Assembly (NCBI RefSeq): GCF_015672735.1
Contig: NZ_JADABY010000055.1
Location: forward strand, 1 to 64,000
Direction of reading: 5' to 3'
DNA length: 64,000 nucleotides
Source of the DNA: Citrobacter sp. Res13-Sevr-PEB04-36
GTDB taxonomy: Bacteria > Pseudomonadota > Gammaproteobacteria > Enterobacterales > Enterobacteriaceae
In this document: positions 1 through 10,422 of the stretch, one piece after another
Numbering within the stretch: the first letter of the stretch is position 1
Layout: each line of letters opens with the position of its first letter
Program-made: the position numbers and the translations under genes
Notes under the pieces: generated by a model
Told to the model about the DNA's origin: nothing
What the model saw: only the letters and a program-made list of their open reading frames with translations
The model's database searches: none

Positions 1-32
1 GCTTCGCTTTTTCTCAGCGGCGCGGGGTGTGC

Positions 33-60
33 ATATTACGCCATCCCGCTACGAAGTCAA
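33..60 (-). promoter_or_regulatory. rRNA operon promoter P2
   Basis: On the minus strand a -35 hexamer TTGACT (55-60) and a -10 TAATAT (33-38) are 16 bases apart, followed by a GC-rich stretch and then CTGAGAAAAAGCGAAGC at the window edge. This matches the P2 promoter and discriminator of enterobacterial rrn operons such as E. coli rrnB, which lies just downstream of murI. The 16S gene itself would start beyond position 1 and is not in the window. Confidence 0.9.
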
Positions 61-150
61 GCTTTTATTTTGCTTTTCTCCGCGAGGTTCTCACTGGAAC
101 CCCGCTGACCCGGCGGCTTGTAATCCGTTATTCCGTGTCAGTGGAGGCGC

Positions 151-205
151 ATTATAGGGAGTTATTTCAGGCTGACAAGCGGAAATTTAAAATAATTTTC
201 CGAGT
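151..205 (-). promoter_or_regulatory. rRNA operon promoter P1 with UP element
   Basis: Minus-strand -35 TTGTCA (173-178) and consensus -10 TATAAT (151-156) are 16 bases apart, with the GCGCC discriminator downstream. An A/T-rich block at about 180-205 corresponds to the UP element of E. coli rrnB P1, which contacts the RNA polymerase alpha C-terminal domains. Known Fis sites of this promoter class would lie further upstream, inside the 3' end of murI; I did not resolve them. Growth-rate and ppGpp control are expected from the family. Confidence 0.92.
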
Positions 206-225
206 GCGCATTATTTCATCAAAAC

Positions 226-1080
226 TCATAAAACTGCCAGTTTTTCGAGCGTTTTGAAGCCGTAACGCTGGAGTACTGGCAATAATTGTTCAGCCTCAGG
301 CGTCATTGCCATGCAAAAAGCGATGTTTTCGTCAGCTGATTTTGCGTCAGGGGATTCATGCTCTAGCAACCAGGCTGTACGGCGCGCAATCGCGGCACCG
401 GAATCCACCAGTCGCGTCCCTTCAGGTAGAACCTGTAAAAGTTCTTCTTGTAATAGAGGGAAATGCGTACATCCGAGAACAACCGTATCCGGCGGTTCCG
501 ACATCCGCAGCCATGGACGCAGAATGCGCCGCAACTCATCCAGAGGAACCGCTTCTCCGTGCAGCTTAGCTTCTGCTAGTTCCACCAGCTCAGCGGAACC
601 CAACATCGCAATCTGACACTCGTTCGCAAAGCGCGCAATCAGCTCATGCGTATATGAACGCTTCACCGTCGCACGCGTAGCCAACAACCCCACTACACCG
701 TTAGCCGTAAGGCGCGCCGCCGGTTTAATCGCAGGTACCACGCCGACGACCGGGAAGGCGAACTTTTCACGTAGCGCAGGGAGTGACACCGTGCTGGCGG
801 TATTGCAGGCGATAACAGCCAGTGAAAGAGGGTAGCGCTGCTGAACCGCAGTCACAATCTCAACAACACGCTCGACAATAAACTCCTCGCTCTTCTCTCC
901 ATAAGGAAAGGCGACGTTATCGAAAGCGTATATATAGTGGAGATCCGGCAAGAGGTTGCGGATCTCGTTATAGACCGACAACCCACCGACGCCGGAATCA
1001 AACACCAGCACGGTGGGACGTGGATCAGAAGGTGTAGCTGCCAGACAAGGTGTATTCCCGTCCTGCAGTTGGGTAGCCAT
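226..1080 (-). CDS. murI: Glutamate racemase MurI
   Basis: Cytoplasmic cofactor-independent racemase that converts L-glutamate to D-glutamate for peptidoglycan precursors. The 284-residue product matches E. coli MurI throughout. The two catalytic cysteines are visible in the motifs ACNTAST and LGCTHFPLL, and the aspartate-containing loop [11 protein letters not shown] is near the N-terminus. The reading frame extends upstream to 1125, but the ATG at 1078-1080 gives the E. coli-like N-terminus [10 protein letters not shown]. This start lies inside the 3' end of btuB, so the two genes overlap by 56 bases, as in E. coli, and translational coupling is likely. The strong rrn P1 promoter begins only a few tens of bases after its stop. 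Confidence 0.97.
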   Translation of the reverse strand: MATQLQDGNTPCLAATPSDPRPTVLVFDSGVGGLSVYNEIRNLLPDLHYIYAFDNVAFPYGEKSEEFIVERVVEIVTAVQQRYPLSLAVIACNTASTVSLPALREKFAFPVVGVVPAIKPAARLTANGVVGLLATRATVKRSYTHELIARFANECQIAMLGSAELVELAEAKLHGEAVPLDELRRILRPWLRMSEPPDTVVLGCTHFPLLQEELLQVLPEGTRLVDSGAAIARRTAWLLEHESPDAKSADENIAFCMAMTPEAEQLLPVLQRYGFKTLEKLAVL

Positions 1081-2863
1081 AAACTGTCTCGTAATCTTTA
1101 TCGAACAGGTTGGCGATTTTACCACGAACTGTCAGCTGTGAGGTGATCGGATATGACACTGCCAGATCCCACAAACTCACTCCACCCAATTTTACCGGCT
1201 GGTTAGTGACATAGTCCTTGTCATATCGTGTTCCCAGATATTGATACGTCAGGCCCCAGTCAAAATCATAGACCTGCCAGTCGAGCTGATACTTCACCTG
1301 CTGTTTGGAACGGCGGGCCAGCGGCTTGTCCGTAATCGCATTACGCGCATCGACATAGTCATAGCTCAGCGTATGCGCCAGCGGACCCGTATCGAAACTC
1401 GCCGTCGCTTCAACGCCTTTAATCCGCACTTTCCCTTCGTTATAGTATTTCAGAGTGTGGGGGTCATAATCGATCATGTTATCGATATCGTTGCGATATC
1501 CTGACAAACGCCAGTTTACATCCGCTGTTAACCCTTCAAACGCCCCTTCCCACTGCTTGCTCTCTTCAGGATCAAGGTTTGCATTGCCATACATACCGTA
1601 CAGCTGCCCCAGATTAGGTGCTTTGTAAGAGGTACCATAAGAAGCAATAAAACGATAACCGTCAATAAACGCCCAGCCGGCGCTGGTTTGCCATGTACCA
1701 TGACGACCAAACTGGGAATTGTCGTCACTGCGCGCTGCGCCTTCGAAGGTGAAATCGCCGAGCTGTTGCAATCCGGTCAGATAAAGACCGGTATTACGCT
1801 GATCGTAGCCATCCGTAACATACCCGGTGCCTGGCTCTGTTGTTTGCTTTTGCCAGTCGACGCCAGCACCCACATTACCGTGGCCAACCACCATACTGTT
1901 TGACCACTGAAGATTATATTGCTTCATCTCATCCAGGGTTGCCGAGGAGTCGTAGCGACCATAGTCCGGGTCATAGTTGTAGTCTTTGCTATGGCTGTAG
2001 CTGGAAACAAGCTGTGACTGGATTTGCTCGCCATTAAAGCGCAGTCCGGCATCCCAGCTTTGGCTATAGAGCTTACGGGTATCGACTAACGGCGTGCCCG
2101 GAGAATAATAGGAGTCATAATTGGTACGGTTATCATAGCCATAGCCGCGCACAAACCCGCTCCAGGTGTCAGAGAAGTTATGTTCCAGTGCGCCATACAG
2201 CGTCTTACTTAAAAAACCATCTTTGTCGGGCTGCGCTTGCTCACCAGTGCTGCCGTAGGCGACAACGTCAAAACCTTTGGTATAGGCATAATCCCCCATC
2301 AGCGTCACGCGCGTATTCTCACCGAGCTGTTGCTGCGTCGAAATGTCGTAATTCTGATAACCATTACTGCCCACACCGGCGGTCAATTCCGTCCCCGGGT
2401 TTTCGCGTGTGGTAATGATATTCACCACGCCACCAATCGCATCAGAACCATAAACAGCAGAACGCGGCCCGCGAATATATTCAATGCGTTGCACCAGTGA
2501 TACCGGGAACTGGCTGAGATCGGCGGCACCGCTCACGCCCGCTAAGTTCAGACGCACGCCGTCAATCAGCACCAGTACATGGCTGGCGTTAGTCCCACGA
2601 ATAGAAATAGACGAATTTTGTCCCATACCACCGTATTGCGCGATATCAACACCTGGCAGGCGGCGAAGAACGTCATTCACAGAGGTGGATTGCCAGCGAT
2701 CGATTTCCTGACGCGTAACAACGGTGATGGGAGCAAGCACTGCGCTAAGAGGTTGCTGAAAACGGTTAGCAGTAACGACGAGAGTATCCGGGCTAGCATC
2801 CTGCGCCCAACCAGAAAATGCCGCGACGGAAAGTGCCGTCAGCAGCAATGATTTTTTAATCAT
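1025..2863 (-). CDS. btuB: Vitamin B12 TonB-dependent outer-membrane receptor BtuB
   Basis: A 612-residue 22-strand beta-barrel receptor that imports cobalamin (and serves colicins and phage in E. coli). The start at 2861-2863 gives a signal peptide ending near AFSGWAQ. The TonB box [11 protein letters not shown] follows directly, then a plug domain (about residues 30-140, with RRLPGVDI and [16 protein letters not shown]) and the barrel, which ends in the usual aromatic C-terminus SGSYTF. Length is within two residues of E. coli BtuB. The upstream leader carries a cobalamin riboswitch, so expression should fall when adenosylcobalamin is plentiful. The 3' end overlaps murI. Confidence 0.97.
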   Translation of the reverse strand: MIKKSLLLTALSVAAFSGWAQDASPDTLVVTANRFQQPLSAVLAPITVVTRQEIDRWQSTSVNDVLRRLPGVDIAQYGGMGQNSSISIRGTNASHVLVLIDGVRLNLAGVSGAADLSQFPVSLVQRIEYIRGPRSAVYGSDAIGGVVNIITTRENPGTELTAGVGSNGYQNYDISTQQQLGENTRVTLMGDYAYTKGFDVVAYGSTGEQAQPDKDGFLSKTLYGALEHNFSDTWSGFVRGYGYDNRTNYDSYYSPGTPLVDTRKLYSQSWDAGLRFNGEQIQSQLVSSYSHSKDYNYDPDYGRYDSSATLDEMKQYNLQWSNSMVVGHGNVGAGVDWQKQTTEPGTGYVTDGYDQRNTGLYLTGLQQLGDFTFEGAARSDDNSQFGRHGTWQTSAGWAFIDGYRFIASYGTSYKAPNLGQLYGMYGNANLDPEESKQWEGAFEGLTADVNWRLSGYRNDIDNMIDYDPHTLKYYNEGKVRIKGVEATASFDTGPLAHTLSYDYVDARNAITDKPLARRSKQQVKYQLDWQVYDFDWGLTYQYLGTRYDKDYVTNQPVKLGGVSLWDLAVSYPITSQLTVRGKIANLFDKDYETVYGYPTAGREYTLSGSYTF

Positions 2864-2934
2864 TGTAAAGCATCCACAATATAAGAAGGATGCCGCAGGT
2901 CCCACCGATAGTACGCGATGATGAAAACCAGATG

Positions 2935-3112
2935 CGACGTTAACCGGCAGGTCTTCGGGCTTGGAAGGTTATTCAGGATAGAGAATAAAAAGAAATGAAG
3001 ACTTCCCACCCACAGGCAGTGTCTGCTTACGCTCTCATTTCACCTTTCCTTACCGCTGCGCGTCAGCTCCAGATTTACACTGGATTCCCTTTTAACTCAC
3101 AGGACCGGAACG
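2935..3112 (-). promoter_or_regulatory. Cobalamin (AdoCbl) riboswitch in the btuB leader
   Basis: The minus strand from about 3112 to 2935 reproduces the E. coli btuB leader. It starts with CCGGTCCTGTGAG, has the conserved core GAATCCAGTG and GGTAAGGAAAGG, and ends with the B12 box around 2944-2966 (AAGCCCGAAGACCTGCCGG). The remaining leader to 2864 supplies the expression platform that sequesters the btuB ribosome-binding site when ligand is bound. The gene-free stretch 2864-3239 is thus mostly riboswitch plus the divergent btuB/trmA promoters. Exact boundaries are estimated. Confidence 0.93.
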
Positions 3113-3239
3113 CGGATGCTACAGTTTGTTACAACCCACTGTCCAGACCGCACGTCACAATATAGGAAATCATCAATGACTGGACATCTGTTGAGCAATC
3201 CCTACAATCCCCGCGTACTTTTATTTTTCAGGATGCATC

Positions 3240-4340
3240 ATGACCCCCGAACACCTTCCGACAGAACAGTATGACGCGCAGCTGGACGAAAAAGTGGCAC
3301 GTTTGCAGAGCTTAATGACGCCCTTTACCGATCAGGCTCCGGAAGTGTTTCGCTCGCCGGTTAGCCATTATCGTATGCGCGCTGAGTTTCGCATCTGGCA
3401 CGACGGCGATGACCTGTACCACATCATGTTCGACCAGCAGACCAAAAGCCGTATTCGTGTCGACAGCTTTCCGGCAGCCAGCGAACTCATCAATTCGCTG
3501 ATGACGGCCGTGATAGAAGGGGTTCGCCACAACCACATCCTGCGTCATAAATTGTTCCAGATTGATTACCTCACTACCATGAGCAATCAGGCGGTAGTCT
3601 CCATGCTGTACCATAAAAAATTAGATGACGAATGGCGTCAGGAAGCCGAGGCGTTGCGAGATGCGCTGCGCGCGCAAAACCTGAACGTGCATCTGATTGG
3701 CCGGGCCACCAAAACTAAAATCGAGCTGGACCAGGATTACATCGACGAACGTTTGCCGGTTGCGGGTAAAGAGATTATCTATCGCCAGGTTGAGAACAGC
3801 TTTACCCAACCGAATGCCGCCATGAACATTCAAATGCTGGAATGGGCGATTGATGTCACCACAGATTCGCAGGGCGACCTGCTTGAGCTGTACTGTGGTA
3901 ATGGCAACTTCTCGTTAGCGCTGGCGCAGAACTTTAACCGCGTACTGGCCACCGAAATCGCCAAACCGTCCGTGGCTGCTGCACAGTACAACATTGCGGC
4001 TAACCATATTGATAACGTGCAAATTATTCGTATGGCAGCCGAAGAATTTACCCAGGCGATGAACGGCGTGCGTGAGTTCAACCGTTTGCAGGGTATCGAT
4101 CTGAAGAGTTACCAGTGTGAGACCATTTTTGTTGACCCACCGCGTAGCGGTCTGGACAACGAAACGGAGAAGATGGTGCAGGCGTATCCGCGAATTCTGT
4201 ACATCTCCTGCAACCCGGAGACGCTGTGTAAGAACCTGGAAACATTGAGCCAGACGCACAATGTGTCACGTCTGGCGCTATTCGATCAGTTCCCGTATAC
4301 GCACCATATGGAGTGCGGAGTATTACTGACCGCGAAGTGA
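3240..4340 (+). CDS. trmA: tRNA (uracil-5-)-methyltransferase TrmA
   Basis: SAM-dependent enzyme that makes m5U54 (ribothymidine) in the T-loop of tRNAs, and also modifies tmRNA. Length is 366 residues, identical to E. coli TrmA. The Rossmann SAM-binding motif [15 protein letters not shown] lies near residue 215, the catalytic motif FVDPPRSG near 300, and the nucleophilic cysteine in SCNPETL near 324. The gene stands alone, divergent from btuB. The start ATG at 3240 gives the exact E. coli N-terminus [11 protein letters not shown]. Confidence 0.97.
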   Translation: MTPEHLPTEQYDAQLDEKVARLQSLMTPFTDQAPEVFRSPVSHYRMRAEFRIWHDGDDLYHIMFDQQTKSRIRVDSFPAASELINSLMTAVIEGVRHNHILRHKLFQIDYLTTMSNQAVVSMLYHKKLDDEWRQEAEALRDALRAQNLNVHLIGRATKTKIELDQDYIDERLPVAGKEIIYRQVENSFTQPNAAMNIQMLEWAIDVTTDSQGDLLELYCGNGNFSLALAQNFNRVLATEIAKPSVAAAQYNIAANHIDNVQIIRMAAEEFTQAMNGVREFNRLQGIDLKSYQCETIFVDPPRSGLDNETEKMVQAYPRILYISCNPETLCKNLETLSQTHNVSRLALFDQFPYTHHMECGVLLTAK

Positions 4341-4347
4341 TTTTTTT

Positions 4348-4380
4348 GTAGGCCGAGCAAGCGAAGCGCCCCCGGCCTAC
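4348..4380. repeat. REP-like palindrome between trmA and yijD
   Basis: An inverted repeat with arms GTAGGCCG and CGGCCTAC sits between the convergent trmA and yijD genes, typical of a single REP/PU unit. It may stabilise mRNA 3' ends. It lacks a proper T-tract on the side needed for a simple terminator. Confidence 0.7.
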
Positions 4381-4385
4381 AAATA

Positions 4386-4745
4386 CTATTCCGCAATTTC
4401 TTGCTTACGGTTACGCACCTTAAAGCCGATCCAGAACACCAGAATCACAGACAGGACCGCCGGGAAGAAGTTCGAGCCGATATCCGGATATTCCGCACGC
4501 ACCACGGTGCTGTACAACAGAACGCCAAGAATAAAACAGGCCGCAGCCAGACCCGGCAGCCCCACAGGCATTGTGCGATTCTGGTAACGTTGATGCAGGC
4601 AGTAAACTGTCAGCACCAGCGAAATAATGGGGAATACGGAGAATGGCACAATGGAGCTAAACAGCGCCGCGAATGTGCCATTGATCGATAAGCCAGCAAC
4701 CAGCGCCAGCAGCAGCGTACCTTTATCTTGACCTGACTGTTTCAT
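4386..4745 (-). CDS. yijD: Inner-membrane protein YijD (DUF1422)
   Basis: A 119-residue protein with about four hydrophobic segments (around residues 10-30, 33-48, 64-83 and 91-108) and a charged tail ending RNRKQEIAE, matching the YijD family of enterobacterial inner-membrane proteins. Its biochemical function is unknown. It begins 15 bases after the fabR stop in the same direction, so the two are very probably cotranscribed, as in E. coli. That suggests, but does not show, a link to membrane lipid homeostasis. Confidence 0.92.
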   Translation of the reverse strand: MKQSGQDKGTLLLALVAGLSINGTFAALFSSIVPFSVFPIISLVLTVYCLHQRYQNRTMPVGLPGLAAACFILGVLLYSTVVRAEYPDIGSNFFPAVLSVILVFWIGFKVRNRKQEIAE

Positions 4746-4760
4746 TGCTCGTCCTTCTCG

Positions 4761-5393
4761 TTACTCGGAGTGATGCGTCATCTTCTCTTGTTCACGGCGG
4801 TACCAATAAAATGCGCCCTTGGCGATCATGCGCAATTGCAATACCAGCCGCTCTTCCAGTTGTCGACGCTGTTCGGCGCCAACATCCAGCGCTTCTGCCC
4901 CCGCACTGAAAACAATCGTCACCATGGCTTCGGCTTGTGCTTCAGTAAACGCACGAGGCATATGGTTTTCGAGTTCCAGATAGTCCGCAAGTTCCGCAAT
5001 GAAATGCTGAATTTCGCGAGCCACTGCGGCACGAAATGCCGCGGAGGTACCAGACCGCTCGCGCAATAATAAACGGAAGGCGTTAGGATTGTTGCCGATG
5101 AACTCCATAAATGTTGAGACCGAGGTGCGGATCACACTGCCGCCCTTGGCGATGCGTTGACGCGCCTGACGCATCAACTGGCGTAGCATCAGGCCACTCT
5201 CATCCACCATCGTCAGGCCGAGTTCATCCACATCGCGAAAATGGCGATAAAATGAGGTTGGCGCAATGCCCGCTTCACGAGCAACTTCTCGTAAACTGAG
5301 GCTGGCAAAACTCCGCTCTGCGCTCAATTGACTAAATGCGGCTTCGACCAGCGAACGCCGGGTTTTTTCTTTTTGTTGCGCTCTAACGCCCAT
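4761..5393 (-). CDS. fabR: Transcriptional repressor of unsaturated fatty acid synthesis FabR
   Basis: TetR-family regulator of fabA and fabB that senses the balance of unsaturated to saturated acyl-ACP/CoA. The helix-turn-helix covers about residues 25-50 ([19 protein letters not shown]), followed by an all-helical ligand domain. The frame is open a codon further upstream (GTG), but the ATG at 5391-5393 gives [13 protein letters not shown], the E. coli N-terminus. The product is about 210 residues; its last few residues (EKMTHHSE) differ from K-12 FabR, which has a slightly longer tail. Likely operon with yijD. Confidence 0.95.
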   Translation of the reverse strand: MGVRAQQKEKTRRSLVEAAFSQLSAERSFASLSLREVAREAGIAPTSFYRHFRDVDELGLTMVDESGLMLRQLMRQARQRIAKGGSVIRTSVSTFMEFIGNNPNAFRLLLRERSGTSAAFRAAVAREIQHFIAELADYLELENHMPRAFTEAQAEAMVTIVFSAGAEALDVGAEQRRQLEERLVLQLRMIAKGAFYWYRREQEKMTHHSE

Positions 5394-5587
5394 CACGATG
5401 TCTGAATCCTTCCTTATAGCTTGCTGGCACTATACCAGAGATTAGGCGGTTGGCATGGCTTTGTGAACGATTGTTTACGCGCAGTTTGTGCTTCGGCTTC
5501 GCAAAAAAGCACAACGATAATTGGGTTATCCCAACAACGATGTTACTATTCTGTTGCTTTTATGTATAAGAACAGGTAAGCCTGACC

Positions 5588-6988
5588 ATGTCACATTCCT
5601 ACGATTACGATGCAATAGTAATAGGTTCCGGCCCCGGCGGCGAAGGCGCTGCAATGGGTCTGGTTAAGCAAGGTGCGCGCGTTGCCGTTATTGAGCGCTA
5701 TCATAACGTCGGCGGCGGTTGTACCCACTGGGGTACCATCCCGTCAAAAGCGCTCCGCCACGCCGTTAGCCGTATCATTGAATTCAACCAAAACCCACTC
5801 TACAGCGACCATTCCCGGCTTCTTCGCTCTTCTTTTGCCGATATTCTTAACCATGCCGATAACGTCATTAACCAGCAAACCCGTATGCGGCAAGGTTTTT
5901 ACGAGCGTAACCACTGCGAAATTTTGCAGGGAAACGCCCGTTTTGTTGACGAGCACACCCTTGCCCTGGAGTGCCACGACGGTACGGTAGAAACGCTCAC
6001 AGCGGATAAATTTGTTATTGCCTGTGGCTCTCGCCCCTACCACCCGACTGACGTCGATTTTTCACACCCGCGCGTTTACGATAGCGATTCCATTCTCAGT
6101 TTGCACCATGAACCTCGCCATGTTCTGATCTATGGCGCGGGCGTCATTGGCTGTGAATATGCGTCGATCTTTCGGGGAATGGACGTCAAAGTTGATTTGA
6201 TCAACACCCGCGACCGTCTGCTGGCGTTTCTTGATCAGGAGATGTCCGACTCGTTGTCTTATCACTTCTGGAACAGCGGCGTGGTGATTCGCCATAACGA
6301 AGAGTACGAGAAAATTGAAGGCTGCGATGATGGCGTCATCATGCACCTGAAATCCGGGAAGAAACTGAAAGCCGACTGCCTGCTGTACGCCAACGGTCGT
6401 ACCGGTAACACCGATTCGTTAGCGCTGGAGAATATTGGCCTGAAGACGGACAGCCGCGGCCAGCTAAAAGTGAACAGCATGTACCAGACGGCGCTGCCGC
6501 ATGTGTACGCCGTGGGGGATGTGATCGGTTATCCAAGCCTTGCCTCCGCAGCTTACGATCAGGGCCGTATTGCCGCCCAGGCGTTGGTGAAAGGTGAGGC
6601 TACCGCGCACCTGATCGAAGATATCCCGACCGGTATTTACACCATTCCCGAGATCAGCTCCGTCGGTAAGACTGAACAACAACTGACGTCAATGAAAGTC
6701 CCTTACGAAGTCGGCCGTGCACAGTTTAAACATCTGGCTCGCGCACAAATCGTCGGGATGAGTGTCGGAACATTGAAGATTCTGTTCCATCGGGAGACCA
6801 AAGAGATTTTAGGGATCCACTGCTTTGGTGAACGCGCTGCCGAAATTATTCATATCGGTCAGGCAATAATGGAGCAAAAAGGTGGTGGTAACACCATCGA
6901 GTACTTCGTTAACACCACCTTTAACTACCCAACCATGGCTGAAGCTTATCGGGTAGCTGCACTGAACGGCTTAAACCGCCTGTTTTAA
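5588..6988 (+). CDS. sthA: Soluble pyridine nucleotide transhydrogenase SthA (UdhA)
   Basis: FAD-dependent cytosolic transhydrogenase that reoxidises NADPH with NAD+. Length 466 residues, as in E. coli. The FAD-binding motif [12 protein letters not shown] is at residues 12-23, the second dinucleotide-binding motif [14 protein letters not shown] near 181, and the FAD motif [17 protein letters not shown] near 303. The family's flavin-proximal region [13 protein letters not shown] has Thr where related disulfide reductases have the second Cys, which is normal for SthA. The last 18 bases overlap the convergent oxyR gene. Confidence 0.97.
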   Translation: MSHSYDYDAIVIGSGPGGEGAAMGLVKQGARVAVIERYHNVGGGCTHWGTIPSKALRHAVSRIIEFNQNPLYSDHSRLLRSSFADILNHADNVINQQTRMRQGFYERNHCEILQGNARFVDEHTLALECHDGTVETLTADKFVIACGSRPYHPTDVDFSHPRVYDSDSILSLHHEPRHVLIYGAGVIGCEYASIFRGMDVKVDLINTRDRLLAFLDQEMSDSLSYHFWNSGVVIRHNEEYEKIEGCDDGVIMHLKSGKKLKADCLLYANGRTGNTDSLALENIGLKTDSRGQLKVNSMYQTALPHVYAVGDVIGYPSLASAAYDQGRIAAQALVKGEATAHLIEDIPTGIYTIPEISSVGKTEQQLTSMKVPYEVGRAQFKHLARAQIVGMSVGTLKILFHRETKEILGIHCFGERAAEIIHIGQAIMEQKGGGNTIEYFVNTTFNYPTMAEAYRVAALNGLNRLF

Positions 6989-7888
6989 TGTGTTGTCGAA
7001 ATGGCCATCCATTGCACCACGGATGGCCTCTGCCAGCTGTTCATAACGGCTACGCAGTGGCGAACCCGGACGGTATACCAGACCAATGGTACGACGCGGT
7101 TCTGGCTTAATGCACGGCACATAGACCACACCATCACGCTTACGCTCCGGTGGGACAGCCAGCGCGGGCAGTAAAGTAATCCCGCTGCCTGCTGCCACCA
7201 TGTTACGCAGCGTTTCCAGACTGGTTGCCCGGAAATGGGTATCTTCATCAGCACCGGCTTCAAAACAGAATCCCATCGCCTGATCGCGCAAACAGTGACC
7301 ATCTTCGAGCATTAACAGTTTTTCACCTGCCAGATCGGACATCGGTACGCGGTCACGGTTTGCCCATGGATGATCTTCATAGATCGCCAACATCATTGGC
7401 TCATCAAACAGCGGTACCTCGATAAACGCCTCACTCTCTTTCACCAGAGCCAGAATCACACAGTCGAGTTTACCGCTGTCCAATTGTGCCAACAGCTGAT
7501 GCGTTTGCGCTTCATGCAGGTACATTTCCAGTTTCGGGAAGGTCTGGTGCAACATAGGAATAATATGCGGCAGTAGGTAAGGTCCTACCGTAGGGATCAA
7601 ACCAATATGCAGCGGGCCAGACATTGTCTCACCCTGTTGGCTTGCCATCTCCTTGAGCACTTTGACCTCGCGCAACACGGTGCGCGCCTGATCCACCAGC
7701 AGTAAACCCGCTTGAGTGAACAGCACTTTACGACTCGTACGCTCCAGCAACATAACGCCAAGCTCATCTTCGAGTTTGCGGATTTGCCCACTCAGCGTTG
7801 GCTGGCTGACGTGACAGGAGTCTGCCGCTCGTCGGAAGTGACGGTGTTCGGCGAGTGCTACCAGGTATTCAAGATCACGAATATTCAT
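6971..7888 (-). CDS. oxyR: Hydrogen peroxide-sensing regulator OxyR
   Basis: LysR-family activator of the peroxide regulon. The N-terminal winged HTH spans about residues 1-60 ([21 protein letters not shown]... in two parts). The redox pair Cys199 and Cys208 is present in [12 protein letters not shown], and the codon position of the first Cys confirms number 199. Length is 305 residues as in E. coli. It is divergent from the sRNA gene oxyS, with OxyR half-sites in the shared promoter, so autorepression and peroxide induction of oxyS are expected. Its 3' end overlaps sthA by 18 bases on the opposite strand. Targets katG and oxyS are both in this window. Confidence 0.98.
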   Translation of the reverse strand: MNIRDLEYLVALAEHRHFRRAADSCHVSQPTLSGQIRKLEDELGVMLLERTSRKVLFTQAGLLLVDQARTVLREVKVLKEMASQQGETMSGPLHIGLIPTVGPYLLPHIIPMLHQTFPKLEMYLHEAQTHQLLAQLDSGKLDCVILALVKESEAFIEVPLFDEPMMLAIYEDHPWANRDRVPMSDLAGEKLLMLEDGHCLRDQAMGFCFEAGADEDTHFRATSLETLRNMVAAGSGITLLPALAVPPERKRDGVVYVPCIKPEPRRTIGLVYRPGSPLRSRYEQLAEAIRGAMDGHFDNTLKQAV

Positions 7889-7983
7889 TATTCATCCTCC
7901 ATTGCCACGATAGTTCGTAGCGATAGGTAGAATAGCAACGAACGATTATCCCTATCAAGTATTCTGTTTAATAATGCACCACA
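7889..7983. promoter_or_regulatory. oxyR-oxyS divergent control region with OxyR binding motif
   Basis: Between oxyR and oxyS, spaced ATAG elements lie at 7910-7913, 7923-7926 and 7932-7935, with CTAT at 7952-7955. This fits the four-element OxyR recognition pattern and closely matches the E. coli oxyR-oxyS intergenic region. An A/T-rich -10-like element lies at about 7968-7974, just upstream of the presumed OxyS start at 7984. Binding is inferred from similarity. Confidence 0.8.
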
Positions 7984-8094
7984 GAAACGGCGCAGACCCC
8001 TTTAACCCTTGAAGCCACTGCCCGTTAAGAGATCTGATCTCATACTCGAAATAACTAAAGCCAACGTGAACATTTGCGGACCTCTGGTCCGCTT
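7984..8094 (+). ncRNA. oxyS: OxyS small regulatory RNA with its terminator
   Basis: A peroxide-induced, Hfq-dependent antisense RNA of about 110 nt. The sequence begins GAAACGG as in E. coli OxyS and keeps the blocks CTTTAACCCTTGAAG, CACTGCCCGTT and AATAACTAAAGCCAACGTGAA. The last of these is the A-rich linker with the fhlA-pairing region. It ends in a strong hairpin, GCGGACC-TCT-GGTCCGC (8076-8092), followed by eight T residues. The middle of stem-loop b differs from K-12. Position, divergent from oxyR and convergent with argH, is as in E. coli. Confidence 0.95.
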
Positions 8095-8104
8095 TTTTTT
8101 GCAT

Positions 8105-8130
8105 AAAAAAGCCCGGCTTGAAGCCAGGCT
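8105..8130 (-). terminator. Rho-independent terminator of argCBH
   Basis: Inverted repeat AGCCCGGCTT-G-AAGCCAGGCT (8110-8130). On the minus strand it is followed by a run of six U (AAAAAA at 8105-8110 on plus). It lies 26 bases after the argH stop and abuts the OxyS terminator from the other side. Confidence 0.85.
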
Positions 8131-8156
8131 CAGATAACCATCCGGCAAAACACACG

Positions 8157-9530
8157 TTACGCCAGACGTGCCTTCGCGTAGCCGATCGCCTGCGCCACCT
8201 GCTGTGGTGAAACGCCACCTTTCGCCGCACGCTTGTCGAGGCACGACTGCAGCGAGAGGATCGGGTACACGTCATCGCCAATCACCGCGCTAAATTTTTG
8301 CAAATCAGCCAGTGACAGTGCTTCCAGCGGTTTACCCTGACGAATCGCCTCCACTACCGTTTCACCCACAATATGGTGCGCTTCGCGGAACGGTACACCT
8401 TTTGCCACCAGATAATCGGCCAGCTCAGTAGCGTTGGCATAGCCCTGCTGTGCAGCCTCCTGGCAGCGTGGGCGTTTAACCTGAATACCTTCCAGCACCA
8501 GCACCGCCATATGCAGGCAATCCAGCCAGGTATCGAGTGCGTCGAACAGCCCTTCTTTGTCTTCCTGCATATCCTTGTTATACGCCAGCGGCAGTCCTTT
8601 CAGCGTCATCATCATGCCGGTCAACGCACCTTGTACGCGGCCACATTTGCCACGAATCAGTTCTAAGGCATCCGGATTTTTCTTCTGCGGCATTAATGAT
8701 GAGCCGGAAGTTACGCGATCGGACAGTTCTACAAAACCGGCTTCCCCGGTATTAAAGAAAATCAGATCTTCAGCAAAGCGTGACAGGTGAACCATACCGA
8801 TAGAAGCATCCGAGAGGAGTTCCAGCACGTGGTCACGGTCAGAAACGCTGTCCAGACTGTTGCGAGTCGCCGAGGCAAAGCCCAGCCAGTCGGCCAGTTG
8901 TTCACGATCGATTTCATAGGCAGTACCCGCCAGCGCGCCACAACCTAACGGGCTGACGTCCAGACGCTTGAGCGCATCCTGCAAGCGGCTTTCATCACGC
9001 GCCAGCATTTCAACATAGGCCAGACACCAGTGAGCAAACGTCACCGGCTGCGCACGCTGCAGGTGCGTATAACCCGGCATAACGGCATCCTGGTTATTCT
9101 CTGCCGTCACTACCAACGCGCTTTGCAACTGACGGTTAGCAGACAACAATTCAAGCACCGTGTCTTTGCACCACAGTTTAAGATCGGTTGCCACCTGGTC
9201 ATTACGGCTACGCCCGGTATGCAGTTTTTTACCCAGTTGACCGACTTTATCGATGAGCTTGCCTTCTACCCAACTGTGAATATCTTCCGCATCACTTTGC
9301 AGGATCTGCTGTGGGTCGAGCCGCACCTCTTCCAGCAGATTATTGAGCGCCTCTTCCAGCTGAAGTTGTTCATCGGAGGTCAACACGCCGACCGTGACCA
9401 GCGCTTTGGACCAGGCCACAGAGCCGACGATATCTTGTTCGGCCAGGCGGTAGTCGAAGCGCAAAGAGTCGTTGAACTGTTTGAACCGCTGATCTGCTGC
9501 CTGTGTAAAACGCCCACCCCAAAGTGCCAT
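8157..9530 (-). CDS. argH: Argininosuccinate lyase ArgH
   Basis: Last enzyme of arginine biosynthesis; it cleaves argininosuccinate to arginine and fumarate. The 457-residue product belongs to the fumarase/aspartase superfamily. The signature loop [12 protein letters not shown], with the catalytic Ser, lies near residue 280, and [10 protein letters not shown] near 106. The frame runs upstream to 9623 through REP sequence, but the ATG at 9528-9530 gives [16 protein letters not shown], the E. coli start. It is the third gene of argCBH, separated from argB by a 108-base gap filled with a BIME. Confidence 0.97.
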   Translation of the reverse strand: MALWGGRFTQAADQRFKQFNDSLRFDYRLAEQDIVGSVAWSKALVTVGVLTSDEQLQLEEALNNLLEEVRLDPQQILQSDAEDIHSWVEGKLIDKVGQLGKKLHTGRSRNDQVATDLKLWCKDTVLELLSANRQLQSALVVTAENNQDAVMPGYTHLQRAQPVTFAHWCLAYVEMLARDESRLQDALKRLDVSPLGCGALAGTAYEIDREQLADWLGFASATRNSLDSVSDRDHVLELLSDASIGMVHLSRFAEDLIFFNTGEAGFVELSDRVTSGSSLMPQKKNPDALELIRGKCGRVQGALTGMMMTLKGLPLAYNKDMQEDKEGLFDALDTWLDCLHMAVLVLEGIQVKRPRCQEAAQQGYANATELADYLVAKGVPFREAHHIVGETVVEAIRQGKPLEALSLADLQKFSAVIGDDVYPILSLQSCLDKRAAKGGVSPQQVAQAIGYAKARLA

Positions 9531-9556
9531 AACGAATTTCCTTAATATGATATTTT

Positions 9557-9629
9557 TGCCCGGTGGCGCAACGCTTACCGGGCCTACAAAACCCATGCAG
9601 GCCGGGTAAGGCGAAGCCGCCATCCGGCA
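9557..9629. repeat. REP/BIME pair between argB and argH
   Basis: Two REP units in opposite orientation: one around 9557-9587 (GCCCGGTGGCGC to CCGGGCCTAC) and one around 9598-9629 (CAGGCCGGGTAAGGCG to CCATCCGGC). Within an operon such elements can protect upstream mRNA or attenuate downstream expression. Confidence 0.85.
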
Positions 9630-9638
9630 CAGTAGTAG

Positions 9639-10415
9639 TTAAGCCAGAATACGGGTACCGATCGGCGTGCCGTTAAACAGTGCCGGGAGTTGTTCGGCAT
9701 GACGCCAGGAAGCGATATCTACCGGACGTCCCAGAGTACGTGCCGCATCCAGCGCCGCGTTCACCTTCACAATCATGCCATCGGTAATAATACCTTGTTC
9801 GATCAACTGCTCTGCTTTGGCGGCGGTCATTTCGGCGATCCGCTGACCTTTACCATCCAGAATACCGCTGACGTCAGACAACAGAATCAGATCCGCGCCC
9901 AACGTTGCCGCCAGCGCCGTCGCTGCCTGATCGGCATTGACGTTCATCAGTTGCCCTTCTTTCGTTACGCCAATTGAGCTGACCACCGGCAGAAAACCGT
10001 TTTCCAGCAGCGTGTTAATCAGCTTAGGCGAACCCGGCTGTGCCAGCCCAACGTGACCTAACGCTACATCGAGCTGGGTCACTTTTACGCTGTCGCCATC
10101 GCCAAGGTACAGACCGACAGCGTCAATATGGTGTTTCTTCGCCCACGCCAGCAGCGTTTTATTCGCTGTTCCGGCCAGGGCGCCAGTAATGATGTCGATC
10201 TGGTCAGCTGGTGTCACGCGCAGACCATTTTTCTTTGTCACCGGCAAGTTGAGCCCTTTCATCAGCTCATCAACCACGCAGCCGCCACCGTGAACAATGA
10301 CCAGCGGACGCTGGTGCGACTCGCGATAATTTACCAGTGCGGTAAACAGACGCTCCAGCGCCTCTTCGCTATCCAGTAAAACGCCGCCCAGCTTGATAAT
10401 TAATGGATTCATCAT
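9639..10415 (-). CDS. argB: Acetylglutamate kinase ArgB
   Basis: Phosphorylates N-acetyl-L-glutamate in the second step of arginine biosynthesis. It is an amino-acid-kinase fold protein of 258 residues. [10 protein letters not shown] at the N-terminus carries the phosphate-binding Lys-Gly-Gly, the glycine loop [12 protein letters not shown] is near residue 44, and [12 protein letters not shown] and [13 protein letters not shown] are near 160-190. I chose the ATG at 10413-10415 (MMNPLIIK); the frame continues upstream to 10448 inside argC. It begins 7 bases after the argC stop, so the two are translationally close. Confidence 0.97.
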   Translation of the reverse strand: MMNPLIIKLGGVLLDSEEALERLFTALVNYRESHQRPLVIVHGGGCVVDELMKGLNLPVTKKNGLRVTPADQIDIITGALAGTANKTLLAWAKKHHIDAVGLYLGDGDSVKVTQLDVALGHVGLAQPGSPKLINTLLENGFLPVVSSIGVTKEGQLMNVNADQAATALAATLGADLILLSDVSGILDGKGQRIAEMTAAKAEQLIEQGIITDGMIVKVNAALDAARTLGRPVDIASWRHAEQLPALFNGTPIGTRILA

Positions 10416-10422
10416 TGCACCC

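Noticed and set aside
1-225. A 16S rRNA gene or a 76-residue protein (27-257, plus strand)
   Set aside because: The stretch is the rrn P1-P2 promoter and leader on the minus strand. The 16S gene would start outside the window, and the plus-strand frame runs through promoter elements.
5588-6988. Missing active-site cysteine in SthA as a defect
   Set aside because: The absence of the second redox Cys is normal for soluble transhydrogenase, which does not use a disulfide.
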